A DNA stretch of 64,000 bases from an uncultured Clostridia bacterium (GTDB lineage Bacteria > Bacillota > Clostridia > Christensenellales > CAG-917): NCBI GenBank assembly GCA_934277615.1, contig CAKQUV010000004.1, positions 42,659 to 106,658 on the forward strand, written 5' to 3'. A program made the position numbers and the translations under genes. Positions 26,009 to 35,800 of this stretch are shown one piece after another. Within the stretch, counting starts at the first letter, position 1. Every line of letters begins with the position of its first letter. The notes under the pieces are model-generated. The model was not told the origin of the DNA, did no database searches, and saw only the letters and a list, made by a program, of their open reading frames with translations.

Positions 26009-26554
26009 TTATGCAATAAGTGCCAATGCAGCCGCTGCCGCTTCGCTTGCTTCGGGAACGACTTCGCGAAGGCTTTCCGTTGCAGGCATCATAACGCCGA
26101 GAAGCGAAACGAGCAATGCCAAAACCGCGTACGTTTCAACCATAACGGTCAAGATGATTGCTTTACCGCTTTCTTCCGGACGTTTTGCAACGAGTGCGAT
26201 ACCGCTGCATGCCACTCTCGATTGATAAAGCGCACTGATAAGACCGACGATTGCCATAGGAAGGCATGCCGCGAAAATACCGAGACCGCCCGTTACGGAA
26301 AGTCTTTCAACGCCGCTAAACAAACCGATTTTGACAAAAACCAAGAACGCAACGAGCAAGCCGTAGATACCTTGAGTACCCGGCAAGAGTTGCAAAACGA
26401 GGCATTTGGAGAATTTGTCGGGGTCTTCGCTCGTAACGCCTGCCGCCGCCTTACCTGCGACGCCGACGCCGATTACAGAACCTATACCGGCCATTGCCGC
26501 TGCCAAAACCGCACCGATGATGGCGATGAAAGTTCCAAGTGTTAGATTGCCCAT
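26009..26554 (-). CDS. ntpK: V-type ATP synthase proteolipid subunit K, Na+-type
   Basis: Membrane rotor ring subunit with four helices in two homologous hairpins, 181 residues. The ion site known from Enterococcus hirae NtpK (Leu61, Thr64, Gln65, Gln110, Glu139) is reproduced: LPGTQG gives Leu57, Thr60 and Gln61, LYQSRV gives Gln111, and MVETYA gives Glu140. Sodium coupling is therefore probable. The start MGNLTLGTF has AGGAGG; the longer open frame upstream overlaps subunit I out of frame and is rejected. Confidence 0.96.
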   Translation of the reverse strand: MGNLTLGTFIAIIGAVLAAAMAGIGSVIGVGVAGKAAAGVTSEDPDKFSKCLVLQLLPGTQGIYGLLVAFLVFVKIGLFSGVERLSVTGGLGIFAACLPMAIVGLISALYQSRVACSGIALVAKRPEESGKAIILTVMVETYAVLALLVSLLGVMMPATESLREVVPEASEAAAAALALIA

Positions 26555-26565
26555 TGTATTACCTC

Positions 26566-28590
26566 CTACTTTTCCAAGTATGTGTATTTTGTATTTGTTC
26601 CGAAAGGCATAAAGACGTGTCCGCCGCCTTCGTAGAATTTCCCGTAAAACTCGATATATTGCAGTCTGCAGTTGTGCACGTATGCGCCGAGCGTGGATAT
26701 TGCGATGTTGAACACGTGTCCGACAAGGAATATCGGCACGCAAAGCACGTATCCTATTGCCGCTACGTTTGAGGGGAAGAGCCCGATTACAACCGAACAA
26801 ATTTGGTTTACGACAAGCGCAACCACGCTACCCGATAGCGCAAGACCGAAAAGACGCGCGTACGAGAGGATATCCGAGAGGATATTTACGCCGTCGTACA
26901 GCTTTCCGAAGCCCGTGAAGAAGCTTGTAACCACCTTAATTCCCTTCTTGCCTCTCACGTTGGATAGCACCAAAAGGAATGCGCCGCCTGCCATAAGACC
27001 TATGCCCACCCATTTGACGACGGGTTTGTCTTTGAAAAAGAGCATGGAAAGCGCAAGCATGATTATACCTGCAAATATCATATACCACGTGCCGACCTGA
27101 CAAAATGCGTCAAGCACGCGCTTTTTGCGGATAAGGTTGATTGCGTTGAGCAACATGCCCACCACTATATGCACAAAGCCGAGCGCAAAGGATATTCCCA
27201 GCAAAATGAGTGGTCCGTTTCCGTCCAGCGGCTTGACCACCTGCAATTTTTCAAGGAACGTTCCCGTTATGTCCAGTCCGAACCAACCGCCGAACAACGC
27301 GCCCCAAACGAACGTACTCACGCCGCCCATTGCAACGACTGCGATAAGCCTGCCTTTGCCCGGCGTCGGCTTTTTGACGAGATACATTATAAGTCCGCCT
27401 AGCGCCAGAATTATGCCGTACGCCGCATCCGCAATCATCATGCCGAACAAAAGGAAATAGAATATCGACATCACGGGGTTGGGGTCCAAATCCGAGAAAT
27501 AATTGGGCGCGCTGTACATATTGGTTATGTCTTGATAATTCTCGACAACCTTGTTGTTGCGCACGTAAGACGGCACCGCCTCGCCCTCCTGCGGCTCTCT
27601 GAATTCATAAACGAACGTGTCGCCGAGCTCGTCAAGCGTCGCTTTGAGCGTTTCCTCGTATTCTGCAGGATACCACGCTTCCATGACAAAACTCTTCTTG
27701 GTGGTGGCGAATCCGTCAAGTGCCTCGCTACGCTGAATCGCCACAAGATAGTAGTCGTAAAGCGTTTTCAAATCTCCCACGTACATATCCTTGACAAGCG
27801 CGCGGGTTACAAGCTCCATACTTTCTTCGTCAAGCTCTTTGAGCTTTTCTTTGAGGCGTTCGACGTTTTGCATAGGCGTGCTGTCGTCGTCGGTTGCAAC
27901 TCTCGTAAATTCGCAATCCTGCAACGTGCGGAAAAGTTCGTCCGCATCGTCCTTGTGCGCAATCGCAACGAACGGTTGCACTTTGGATTGTTTGAGAAGC
28001 TCGATATACACAGACGGCGTAGCGTCTATAAATTGTTGAAGTTTTATTGTGTTTTGAGATGGTACGTACCCGAGCACGACAACCGTTTTTTGTCCGTCCT
28101 TGAAATAGGAATACGGCTGGCGTAATTGCGAAAAAATCTTATGTCCTTCCATTTCCGCTCTCGTCTTTTCCTTGATCGCGACTATCTCTTTTTGACGTGC
28201 GTTGATTTCCTCGAGATCGGAAACGTTTGCCATAAGTTCCACCTCTTTCGTTCCTATAAGGTCAAAATCGTCAAAACTCATTATGTCGATTTTGGAAAGA
28301 GACGGCGTTTTAATGGGAGTATAAATGTACGGATACTCGCTTTTTTCAGTCTGTTTTGCAAGTTTTTCCGCAAGTTTTTCTTGTTCTTTGAGATATTTGA
28401 AAGCAAAAGTGATTCTTGAAAGTTGCACTTTTGCGTTTTCCACAGCCGCGGAATTGTCAAGGCGCACGGTATCTTCGATATCGTGCGTACGAGCAATCTC
28501 AACGTTCTTTGAACGTTGCAAAGCCTTGAACAATTTGTGTCTGTCCGAGCGGTGCGCAATAAGCACCAACTTCTTCATCTCAACAATCAT
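26566..28590 (-). CDS. ntpI: V-type ATP synthase subunit I (a-type stator)
   Basis: A 674-residue protein with a soluble N-terminal half (MKKLVLIAHRSDRHKLFKAL) and seven to eight membrane helices from about residue 370, where the ion half-channels lie. FFLLFGMMIADAAYG and SYARLFGLALSGS are hallmarks; the conserved arginine is in the latter. The start is either MIVEMKK (28590) or the internal ATG four codons later. About 130 bp upstream of it carry an inserted repeat. Confidence 0.95.
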   Translation of the reverse strand: MIVEMKKLVLIAHRSDRHKLFKALQRSKNVEIARTHDIEDTVRLDNSAAVENAKVQLSRITFAFKYLKEQEKLAEKLAKQTEKSEYPYIYTPIKTPSLSKIDIMSFDDFDLIGTKEVELMANVSDLEEINARQKEIVAIKEKTRAEMEGHKIFSQLRQPYSYFKDGQKTVVVLGYVPSQNTIKLQQFIDATPSVYIELLKQSKVQPFVAIAHKDDADELFRTLQDCEFTRVATDDDSTPMQNVERLKEKLKELDEESMELVTRALVKDMYVGDLKTLYDYYLVAIQRSEALDGFATTKKSFVMEAWYPAEYEETLKATLDELGDTFVYEFREPQEGEAVPSYVRNNKVVENYQDITNMYSAPNYFSDLDPNPVMSIFYFLLFGMMIADAAYGIILALGGLIMYLVKKPTPGKGRLIAVVAMGGVSTFVWGALFGGWFGLDITGTFLEKLQVVKPLDGNGPLILLGISFALGFVHIVVGMLLNAINLIRKKRVLDAFCQVGTWYMIFAGIIMLALSMLFFKDKPVVKWVGIGLMAGGAFLLVLSNVRGKKGIKVVTSFFTGFGKLYDGVNILSDILSYARLFGLALSGSVVALVVNQICSVVIGLFPSNVAAIGYVLCVPIFLVGHVFNIAISTLGAYVHNCRLQYIEFYGKFYEGGGHVFMPFGTNTKYTYLEK

Positions 28591-28609
28591 ACTGTATATT
28601 TATTCTTCC

Positions 28610-28665
28610 TTATGTCATTGCGAGGAGCAACGACTGTTGCGACGCGGCAATCTAGGCGTAGCCGC
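28610..28665. repeat. Dispersed hairpin repeat, partial copy (GTCATTGCGAG...GGCAATCTAGGCG family)
   Basis: Contains GTCATTGCGAG and GGCAATCTAGGCG, the same words found inside the two long inverted arms at 40425-40475 (reverse) and 41518-41560. It is inserted between the ntpH-like and ntpI genes, next to AT-palindrome copy R2. Confidence 0.65.
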
Positions 28666-28692
28666 ATTTCTCTTTTAAGGCTCTGCCTTCCG

Positions 28693-28725
28693 AAATTATT
28701 AATTATTAATTAATAATTATTAATT
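28693..28725. repeat. AT-palindrome repeat, copy R2
   Basis: AATTATTAATTATTAATTAA-type palindrome. Its right end supplies the TAA stop (codons GAG AAT TAA) of the ntpH-like gene. It is preceded by a GGCTCTGCC-like hairpin as in copy R4. Confidence 0.7.
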
Positions 28726-29055
28726 CTCTTGCGCTCCGCAGTATTTTGTAATCAAAATATCAACGAGTTTGTCCGCTTGCTCCTCGATGTCGGAGTTTTT
28801 ATCTTCAACAAGTTTGTCTGCTGCTTTTTGACCTTTTTTGAGTATTTCTTCACGCTTGACGTTCGCGCGTTTTTCCGCGGCGGCGAGCGCATTTCTTTGG
28901 TCGTCCTTACATTCGAGCAAAGTGGCTTTCTTTTGCTTTTGAGCGTCAAGTTCCGCCTGCAAAACTATTTGTTTGCCCTCCGCATATGCGTCCTGAACGA
29001 TTTGTTCGGCTTGTGCCTCCGCCTCTCTTATGTCTTTCAATACCTCGTCAATCAT
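28720..29055 (-). CDS. ntpH: V-type ATP synthase peripheral-stalk coiled-coil subunit (G/H-like)
   Basis: A 111-residue, almost entirely helical, charged protein with heptad character (IREAEAQAEQIVQDAYAEGK) and the Ala/Glu/Lys bias of stator subunits that dimerise with E. It is the first V-ATPase gene of the operon, starting inside the end of rpiB (8-bp overlap). Its final codons merge with the AT palindrome R2. Assignment rests on position, size and composition. Confidence 0.8.
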   Translation of the reverse strand: MIDEVLKDIREAEAQAEQIVQDAYAEGKQIVLQAELDAQKQKKATLLECKDDQRNALAAAEKRANVKREEILKKGQKAADKLVEDKNSDIEEQADKLVDILITKYCGAQEN

Positions 29056-29503
29056 TGCGCTCTATTTCCTCAATTTCATTTATCATATCGAGGCGTTTTT
29101 GATGTCTTCCGCCCTCGTAAGACGCATTGTACCACGCCATCACGATTTCCTTTGCCTCTTGTGGCGTAACCACACGTCCGCCGAGCGCCAAAACGTTGGC
29201 GTTGTTGTGTCGTCTTGTCATCTCTGCCATAAACGTGTTTGTGGCAAGCCCTGCTCTTACGCCCTTGACTTTGTTGGCGGCAATGGAAATACCTATGCCC
29301 GTGCCGCACATAATCACGCCGAGGTCGCACTCGCCGCTCGCCACGGCTTTTGCCACTTTGTAGCCGTATTTTGGATAATCCACGGACTCGGTGGAATCGC
29401 AACCGAAATCCACAACTTCCGCGCCCAATTCTTCAAGCGCGGCAACAACGGCGTCTTTGAGCGGATAACCGCCGTGATCGCAACCTACAGCAACTTTTGC
29501 CAT
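29048..29503 (-). CDS. rpiB: Ribose-5-phosphate isomerase B
   Basis: Interconverts ribose-5-P and ribulose-5-P in the pentose phosphate pathway. The 151-residue protein has VAVGCDHGGYPLK at the N terminus, the active-site cysteine region VIMCGTGIGISIAANK, and RRHNNANVLALGGR. The ATG at 29503 fits family starts; an in-frame ATG at 29521 lacks a ribosome binding site. It leads the V-ATPase operon and overlaps its first V-ATPase gene, an unusual partner for rpiB. Confidence 0.95.
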   Translation of the reverse strand: MAKVAVGCDHGGYPLKDAVVAALEELGAEVVDFGCDSTESVDYPKYGYKVAKAVASGECDLGVIMCGTGIGISIAANKVKGVRAGLATNTFMAEMTRRHNNANVLALGGRVVTPQEAKEIVMAWYNASYEGGRHQKRLDMINEIEEIERND

Positions 29504-29535
29504 ATGTCTAGCACACTCCATAATATGATAAAGAT

Positions 29536-29564
29536 ATTTTACACCGAATTCCGTTTTTTTTCAA
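29536..29564 (-). promoter_or_regulatory. Promoter of the rpiB-V-ATPase-TIR operon
   Basis: TTGAAA (29559-29564), 17-bp spacer, TAAAAT (29536-29541) on the minus strand. It is the only strong promoter found ahead of the ~10-kb operon. Confidence 0.65.
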
Positions 29565-29654
29565 GTCCAAAATGTCGAAGAAGTGTGTATTAAAAGTATT
29601 TTAAGCGAAAAGCGCACAAAGGCGTGTTTTTGTGCTAAGAAAAATGGGGTTTGG

Positions 29655-29681
29655 AATTAATAATTAATAATTAATAATTTT
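29655..29681. repeat. AT-palindrome repeat, copy R3
   Basis: Three AATTAATAATT units in the gap between rpiB and the giant surface-protein gene. Confidence 0.65.
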
Positions 29682-29719
29682 GGAATATTAGAAAATACCA
29701 TATAAAACAAAAAACTATA

Positions 29720-29847
29720 TTTAAGTGCATCAGATAGATGAAGAACAAGAAAGAGCCACTTGGACAGACAGCCTAACGTACACAAGCGTACGTGACTGAA
29801 TGAACAAGTGGCTCTGCCGCAGTTATTCGCTATCTGATGCGCTTAAA
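29720..29847. other. Structured palindromic element, copy 2
   Basis: Outer stem of 18 bp with one mismatch (29720-29737 with 29830-29847), middle stem AGAGCCACTTG/CAAGTGGCTCT, and terminal hairpin ACGTAC-ACAAGC-GTACGT. ATGAAGA follows the left arm and TATTCG precedes the right arm, as in copy 1 at 7070-7197. The right arm contains the TAA stop of the giant surface protein. On the minus strand a T-rich run follows, so it may also act as that gene's terminator. Confidence 0.6.
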
Positions 29848-32800
29848 TAAGTTTTTGGAGGTGTTTCTTGCGGACAATAACTCCCACCACACAAGCCACA
29901 ACTATGATAAGCACAACAAGTATTGTGCCGACGGTAACGCCGATTTCCCAAGGCTCGAGAGAGGGCGGATTGACGTCGACGAATACAAGCGCGGACACAT
30001 AATCGGTGGAGTATTCGATGCGACCGTTGTTGACGTTGTAATCGGTGAGTTTCTTGAGCGTGCCGTCTTTGGTTACGGTGTAAAGCGCGATGCCCTTCAT
30101 ATCCTTTCTGACAGTGCTCGGGATTGCAACGCTGACGGATGTGGTTTCGCCGTCAAGCACGACAAGTTGATTGTCGCAATAAAGTTCCATCTTGACAACC
30201 GCCGCCACGCGCGCTTCGTCCTTGAGGTTTGCCGCCGCGGAGAGTGCGGGCATAAATTGTTTGATAACCGCAACGTAGTTGATGTCGTTTGCAACGATGC
30301 TGTCGGTGATATCTCTCACTGCAAGTTTGTTTGCCACAATGCCGTCGCCGTCGATTTTGACGGAGCCGCCGTCGCTGTCGAAGGAGTTTGCGGTGAGTTC
30401 GAGCACGCCTGCGTTGCCGACCAATGCATAGTTGCCTGCAATGTTTTCATCGGTTATAGACACCGTGAACGAATACTTGCCTGCGCCGGTGATTTGTCTT
30501 TCGTTTCCGTCAGAACCCTTTGCAAACGCCAATTTGGTCATCGCCTTTGTGATTTCGATTGCGGAATTGTTTTTATATCCGTCGCCCATAGCCACGCTGT
30601 AGCCGATGCTGTAATCTCCGTTTGCGTCATACGCCGCTCTGAGCTTGGTAACGCTGGACTTGTCTTGTTGCACCTCGGTAGTTGCGCTGTAACCCGTCTT
30701 GTCGATAGTTACGTTGACAACGACTTGATTGATGACGAACTTGGACACAACCTCTTCCTTCTTGTAGTTGGAATTCTTCTTCTCGAATTCGTCGGTGAGG
30801 CGGAATGTTACGATATACGTACCTGCGTTCTTGATATCTGCAGGATTGAGCACGTCCTCGTATTGTCCGTTCTTATAAATCTTGTACGACATCTCGTAGA
30901 AGTTCTTATCGCTCAAACCGCCCTTGATGCCCTCGTGCACGGAAATGCAGTTGACGGGATAAGATTGCGCCTTTCCGTTGTAATACACGTAAGCCGCAGC
31001 CGCTTTGAGTTGCGCAGACGCTTTTTCGATGACGATTGTAACCTCTTCGGAGCTTCTCCACTCGATGAAGTAGCCGTTGGTATCACCGTTATCGACCTTG
31101 ACAAAACGTTTGACGTACACAAAGCCCGTATGCGTACCTGCGTCGCTCGCTTCTTTCTCTTCGCCGTCTTTGATGTATCTGACCTCGTCGTCAACCTTCG
31201 CGCCTTTGAGCACGTCGTAAACTCTGTTGACTCCCTTGCCCGACGCCTTATCGTAAGTGTAGGTGAAGGTATTGTTGGTCGTATCGACGCTTATACCGTC
31301 CATTTCGGGAAGTTTGATGGTGATTGTAGACGCCTTTTTGCTTATTGCGCCGCTTGCGAAAGAGTACGCAAATTCATACACGTCTTTGCCGTTCGTATCC
31401 TTTACAACGTTGCCGCTCTCATCCGTTACCGCGATTGCCTTCAGCGTGCTTGCGTCGCCGATGACAACGTTGTAGTTGCTTATCGGCGCAAAGTCGTTGT
31501 AGCTTTCAAGTCCGCTCGGGAGCGTGAGATAATACACGTAGTATTCGTTCTTACCGAGCGTATCGCTGGTCTTTGCATACTTTCCGGCAGGAGTGTATTC
31601 GCCGGTTTCCGAATTATACACTGCAAGCACCACGACCGGGCGATAATCCACGCCCTTAGAATCCACGAAAATGCTCAATGTGTCATTTGACGCCACGCCG
31701 TCAAACAAGAGGTCGATTGCGGGATCCGTGCCTGCATAAGTCTTGACGTGGTTGATGCCTGCGGTGGTAACGTAAAGCGTTCTCTTGGTTACGACAAGTT
31801 TGCTGTTATCGCCGTCGGTGCCTTTTGTCTTGAATGCAAAGTTGTTTGCGCTGCCGCCCGTCAAATAGTATGCTGTCGCGCTGTCGCCGGCGGTCGGTTT
31901 GCCCGTGCTGAATCTTGCGGTCGGTTTGGGCAAGTTAGTGATAGCGTTGCCCGTTTCGCCGCCGAGTCTGAAGTATTCTCCTCTCTCGCCGTCTGCCGCC
32001 TTGACATACTCACCGTCGACAAGGTTATACGTGTATGCGTCGATTTGCGCAAGATATTTTGCGTTTTCGGCATTATCTGCCATTCCGACGGATTCCATAA
32101 ACATGCTCGTGAGGATGAAGAAGGATTTTGCCTTATCAACCCAAACCAACTTATGAGCCTCGTCGATAGTATCGTTGATGTAATACTCAACATCTCCGCC
32201 GACGTTTCCTAGCGAGGTACCATAGACCATTTCGCCGTCTTGCAACGACGCTGTAACGGTGCGTTTTTGGATGCTTGCGGTCAGTTTTGCCGTGAAGCTA
32301 TCGCTGCTTGCGCCGCTGTTCTTGTTCTCGATTGTGTAGTTGTCTTTATCCTTGCCGTCAAGACCGGAAGCGGTAAACACGACGTACATCGCATTGGTGT
32401 TTGCGCTGTTGTATTCGGCGGATACGTTTGCAATATGCACGTCGTCGCCCTTGATGACGTTTGCAATACCCGTGGACGTAAGTCTGTAAGCGTCGGTTGC
32501 GGCGTTCTTACCCTCAACCGTGCCATAGAACTTGGTCGTTCCGTCATATTGCTTTCTAAACATCTTCTCTGCGACTTCGGTGCCGAGCTTCTCAATGCTG
32601 TTTGCAGTGATGTAAACGTCTCTTTGATTGATTTTGCCCTTGCCCGTGATGTAAGTCATCGTTTCGCCGAGGTCTTTGCCGCCTGCATAGTCGTCAGACA
32701 CGAGATAGACCTCTGCGCCGTTCACTTTGTAGCGACCGACGATATAGTCCTTTGCGTCCTCGTAATCCGCGTCGTCGACGTACTTGGATACCGTGCGCAA

Positions 32801-35800
32801 GCTATAGTAGTATGCGATTGCGGTGGAAGGAACGCTTTGCGGATAGTAATGCACGCCGTCGTTGTCCTCGTAAGCAAGGATGTCTGCGTCGCGACCTTCC
32901 TCTCTGACGTTCGTCTTGTAAGTGATCACGTAGTTGATGTCAAAGCCGCCCATATTGGTGAACATGGGGTTATAAACGTTGCCTTCTTTGAAATCTACTT
33001 CTCTGTTTGCGTCGAGGACAACGTTCTTATCGATGAAGTATGCGCCGCCGACCGTTGCGACGTTGTAATTGCGCGCTTCGGACTCGATGATACCGTCCAT
33101 CGTATATCTGAGCTTGTTCTTGACGATTTCGGAATATCCGTTGTAGATTCTCTCGCCGAGGTCGACTTCAACCGCAACAGGTCTTTCAATGATGGTACCC
33201 GTTACGTTGCTCGCGCCCGCGCCCGCGGATTTATCAAGATAATAGTTATTTACAATAGTATTATCTATTCCATTCTTGGACTTCAATTGCGGAGCGGACA
33301 CCGTAACTTTGATATTCTTGCCCACTTTTGCGGAACTGAACGTACCCGTTGCCACGATTTCGAGCAAATCTTTGTGTTCTTCAAGCACGCCAACTCTGTT
33401 TTCGCTGCCGCCGTTGACGGGGACTTGAATGGTTATAGTAGCTTTCACCGAGCCGTCGTACACTTTGGGGGCAATCTGGAAGTCGTTGGTGATGAGTTTT
33501 ATGGTCTTTTTGGATACTTTGACCGCTTGCAGAATCTCATAGTCAGCCACAGTGCCTACCTGCGCGTCCTCAAACGCCATATATCCGGAGCCGCTGTTAT
33601 ATACGGAGCCGTAAATTCTGTAGTTTTTGAGAATAGACGTATCGTCTGCCGAGATTGCAAGTCCCGAAACCATAACGTTGTGTCCGATTTCGTTTCCGTC
33701 GGCGTCGACAGCCACGTTTGCGTCGGGAGCGCCCATAGCCGAGAGTTTATACTCGACTTTTCCGCTCATATGGATTTGCGCAAGCTCTGCTCTGAGGTTG
33801 TCTGCATAATAGAGCGTGGTAAAGTCGCTGCCGCCTTTGTTTGTTACGTTAACGTTGGTTGTGTTGTCATAGACTTTGCTCTCGAACAACACGTTGGGCA
33901 TAAGTCTTGCCTTTTCGATTTCTACGGTAAGTCCTGCGAAATTGTTGTTGATGTCGTTTACGTCAACCTCATAGTTCGCATTGGAAACTTTGGTGTTTTC
34001 TGCGGAAATCACCACTTGATGTTGACCGAAATCTTTGCCGTTTGCCTCGCCTACGAGTTTAAGACCGACGGATTCCACACTGTCGCCGGTAACGAGCGCG
34101 CCGTCTGCATAGGTATAGTTGACGTCAACGCTTGCGGTGGAGTTGTAGTCGCGACTTACGGGTGCGACGGAGGCAAAGCTTGACGCATTAAGTTTTTTCT
34201 TTGCAATGGTCGCTTTGACGTTGCGCACGGTAAGTTCAATCGTGTTGCCGACAACTCTGATGTCTACGTCGTTGTCTTTGTAATCGTAAACGCTGCTTTC
34301 GGAAAGATTGCCGCTTTCAAATGTGAACACCAATTTCACTCTGGAAATGAGGTATCCCTCGCCTGCCTTTACGCCCGAGAACACGCCGCTCTCTTCCGCA
34401 ACCAACGTCTTTTTTGCGCCGATGAGCATTGCCGTACTTGCCGCTTTATGGTCGGCGCTCTTTGCGATTATGACGTTGTCTGCGTAAAGCACGTTGGTGT
34501 TGTCGTATTCCTTAACAATTGTAACGTCGTTTTTCTCAACGCCGATACGTTTGAAGAGGATGTAAATGTAATCGTCCTTTGCGCCTTCGGAATTTGAGTT
34601 GTCGATATACGCAATCTCAACCGTAGTGCCGACGATAACAAAGTTATCTCCGTCCTTGTCGCCCTTCACTTTGACGCCTTCGGTATGACCGTCGTTGACG
34701 ATGTAAGCAAGCGTATAGTTTGCGCTTTGCTCGCCCGTGAGGACAAATCCGCCGAGGACGATATGCGACGCAACGTCGTTCTTGCCGTCGCCGATAACGG
34801 TATATTTCATATCGTTTGCGACAAGTTTCACTTTATCCGTTGCAAGCACGAGTTGCGACGTAAGGTCATACATCGTAACGCCTGCAGCGTCATAGTCTAC
34901 AGCGTCGTTGCCGTTGTAGTATTTGCTTACGCCGACGATATCCTTTGTGTGGATTGCGATTTTCTTGGGCGCGATTTCAAAGCGCGCGTTTGAGTATTCG
35001 CCGTCCACTGCGGCATTGACGACAAAGTTTTCGTCGTTGATTGCAAACGCTTTGTTGACGACGTAACCGTAATAGTAGTTGTCGTCCGTCAAAACATTGT
35101 CGTAACGTGTGCCGTATGCCGTGAAGTTTCCGTCTTTGTTATATCTTGCTCTTGCGAAAGAACCGCTTACGCTCGCAAGCAACTCGTTGTAAGATAAACC
35201 TGCGTATTCGCCGTCTTTTGCGATTGCCTCGCCGTTTACTTTGACGATTTCAAAGCCGATGCCGTATACGGAATCTGCCTCGCCATATACCTTTGTAAAT
35301 GTGCTTGCGGTCGGACGGATTTGGATTTGTGCAGGAGTGATATTGACGATTACGGGCTCAACTTCCACGTTAACGTCCGTAAGTTCAACCTTGTCTTTGA
35401 AGAGTTTTACGTTAGAGAACGTTGCAACGTATCTGCCAACTTTAATATATTCTTCTGCGTGAGACAAAAGCATAGTCCAGTCAACACGGTCAAACACGAC
35501 GCTTTCGTCGTCGCATTCGTACGTAAAGTCGTCTGTATTATACGTATTCGTCTTATGCACTATTTCGCCGTAAACGTAGGTGAATTCCTTATTCGCTTTG
35601 ATAATTACAGTGCCTGCTTTTGCGATATAAATCACGTAGTTTTCTTGCGATTTGAGCGAAATTGCAATGTTTTTGTTGTCAATGTTTGCAAGCAAAATCT
35701 TAAAGCCCGTTGCGCCTTGATATTTGTTCGTATCATAGTCGCTCTCGCCCAATACCGTGCCGTTTTCGGCAAGCGAAAGTTTGCCTTCCAGCAATTCTGC

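Noticed and set aside
28610..28725. Possible CRISPR-like array
   Set aside because: The repeats are palindromic AT units and one partial dispersed repeat, without regular spacers or cas genes anywhere in the window.
29837..34183. Two frames of over 600 codons opposite the giant surface-protein gene
   Set aside because: Antisense shadows of the repeat-rich minus-strand gene, rich in Val/Cys/His with no start signals.
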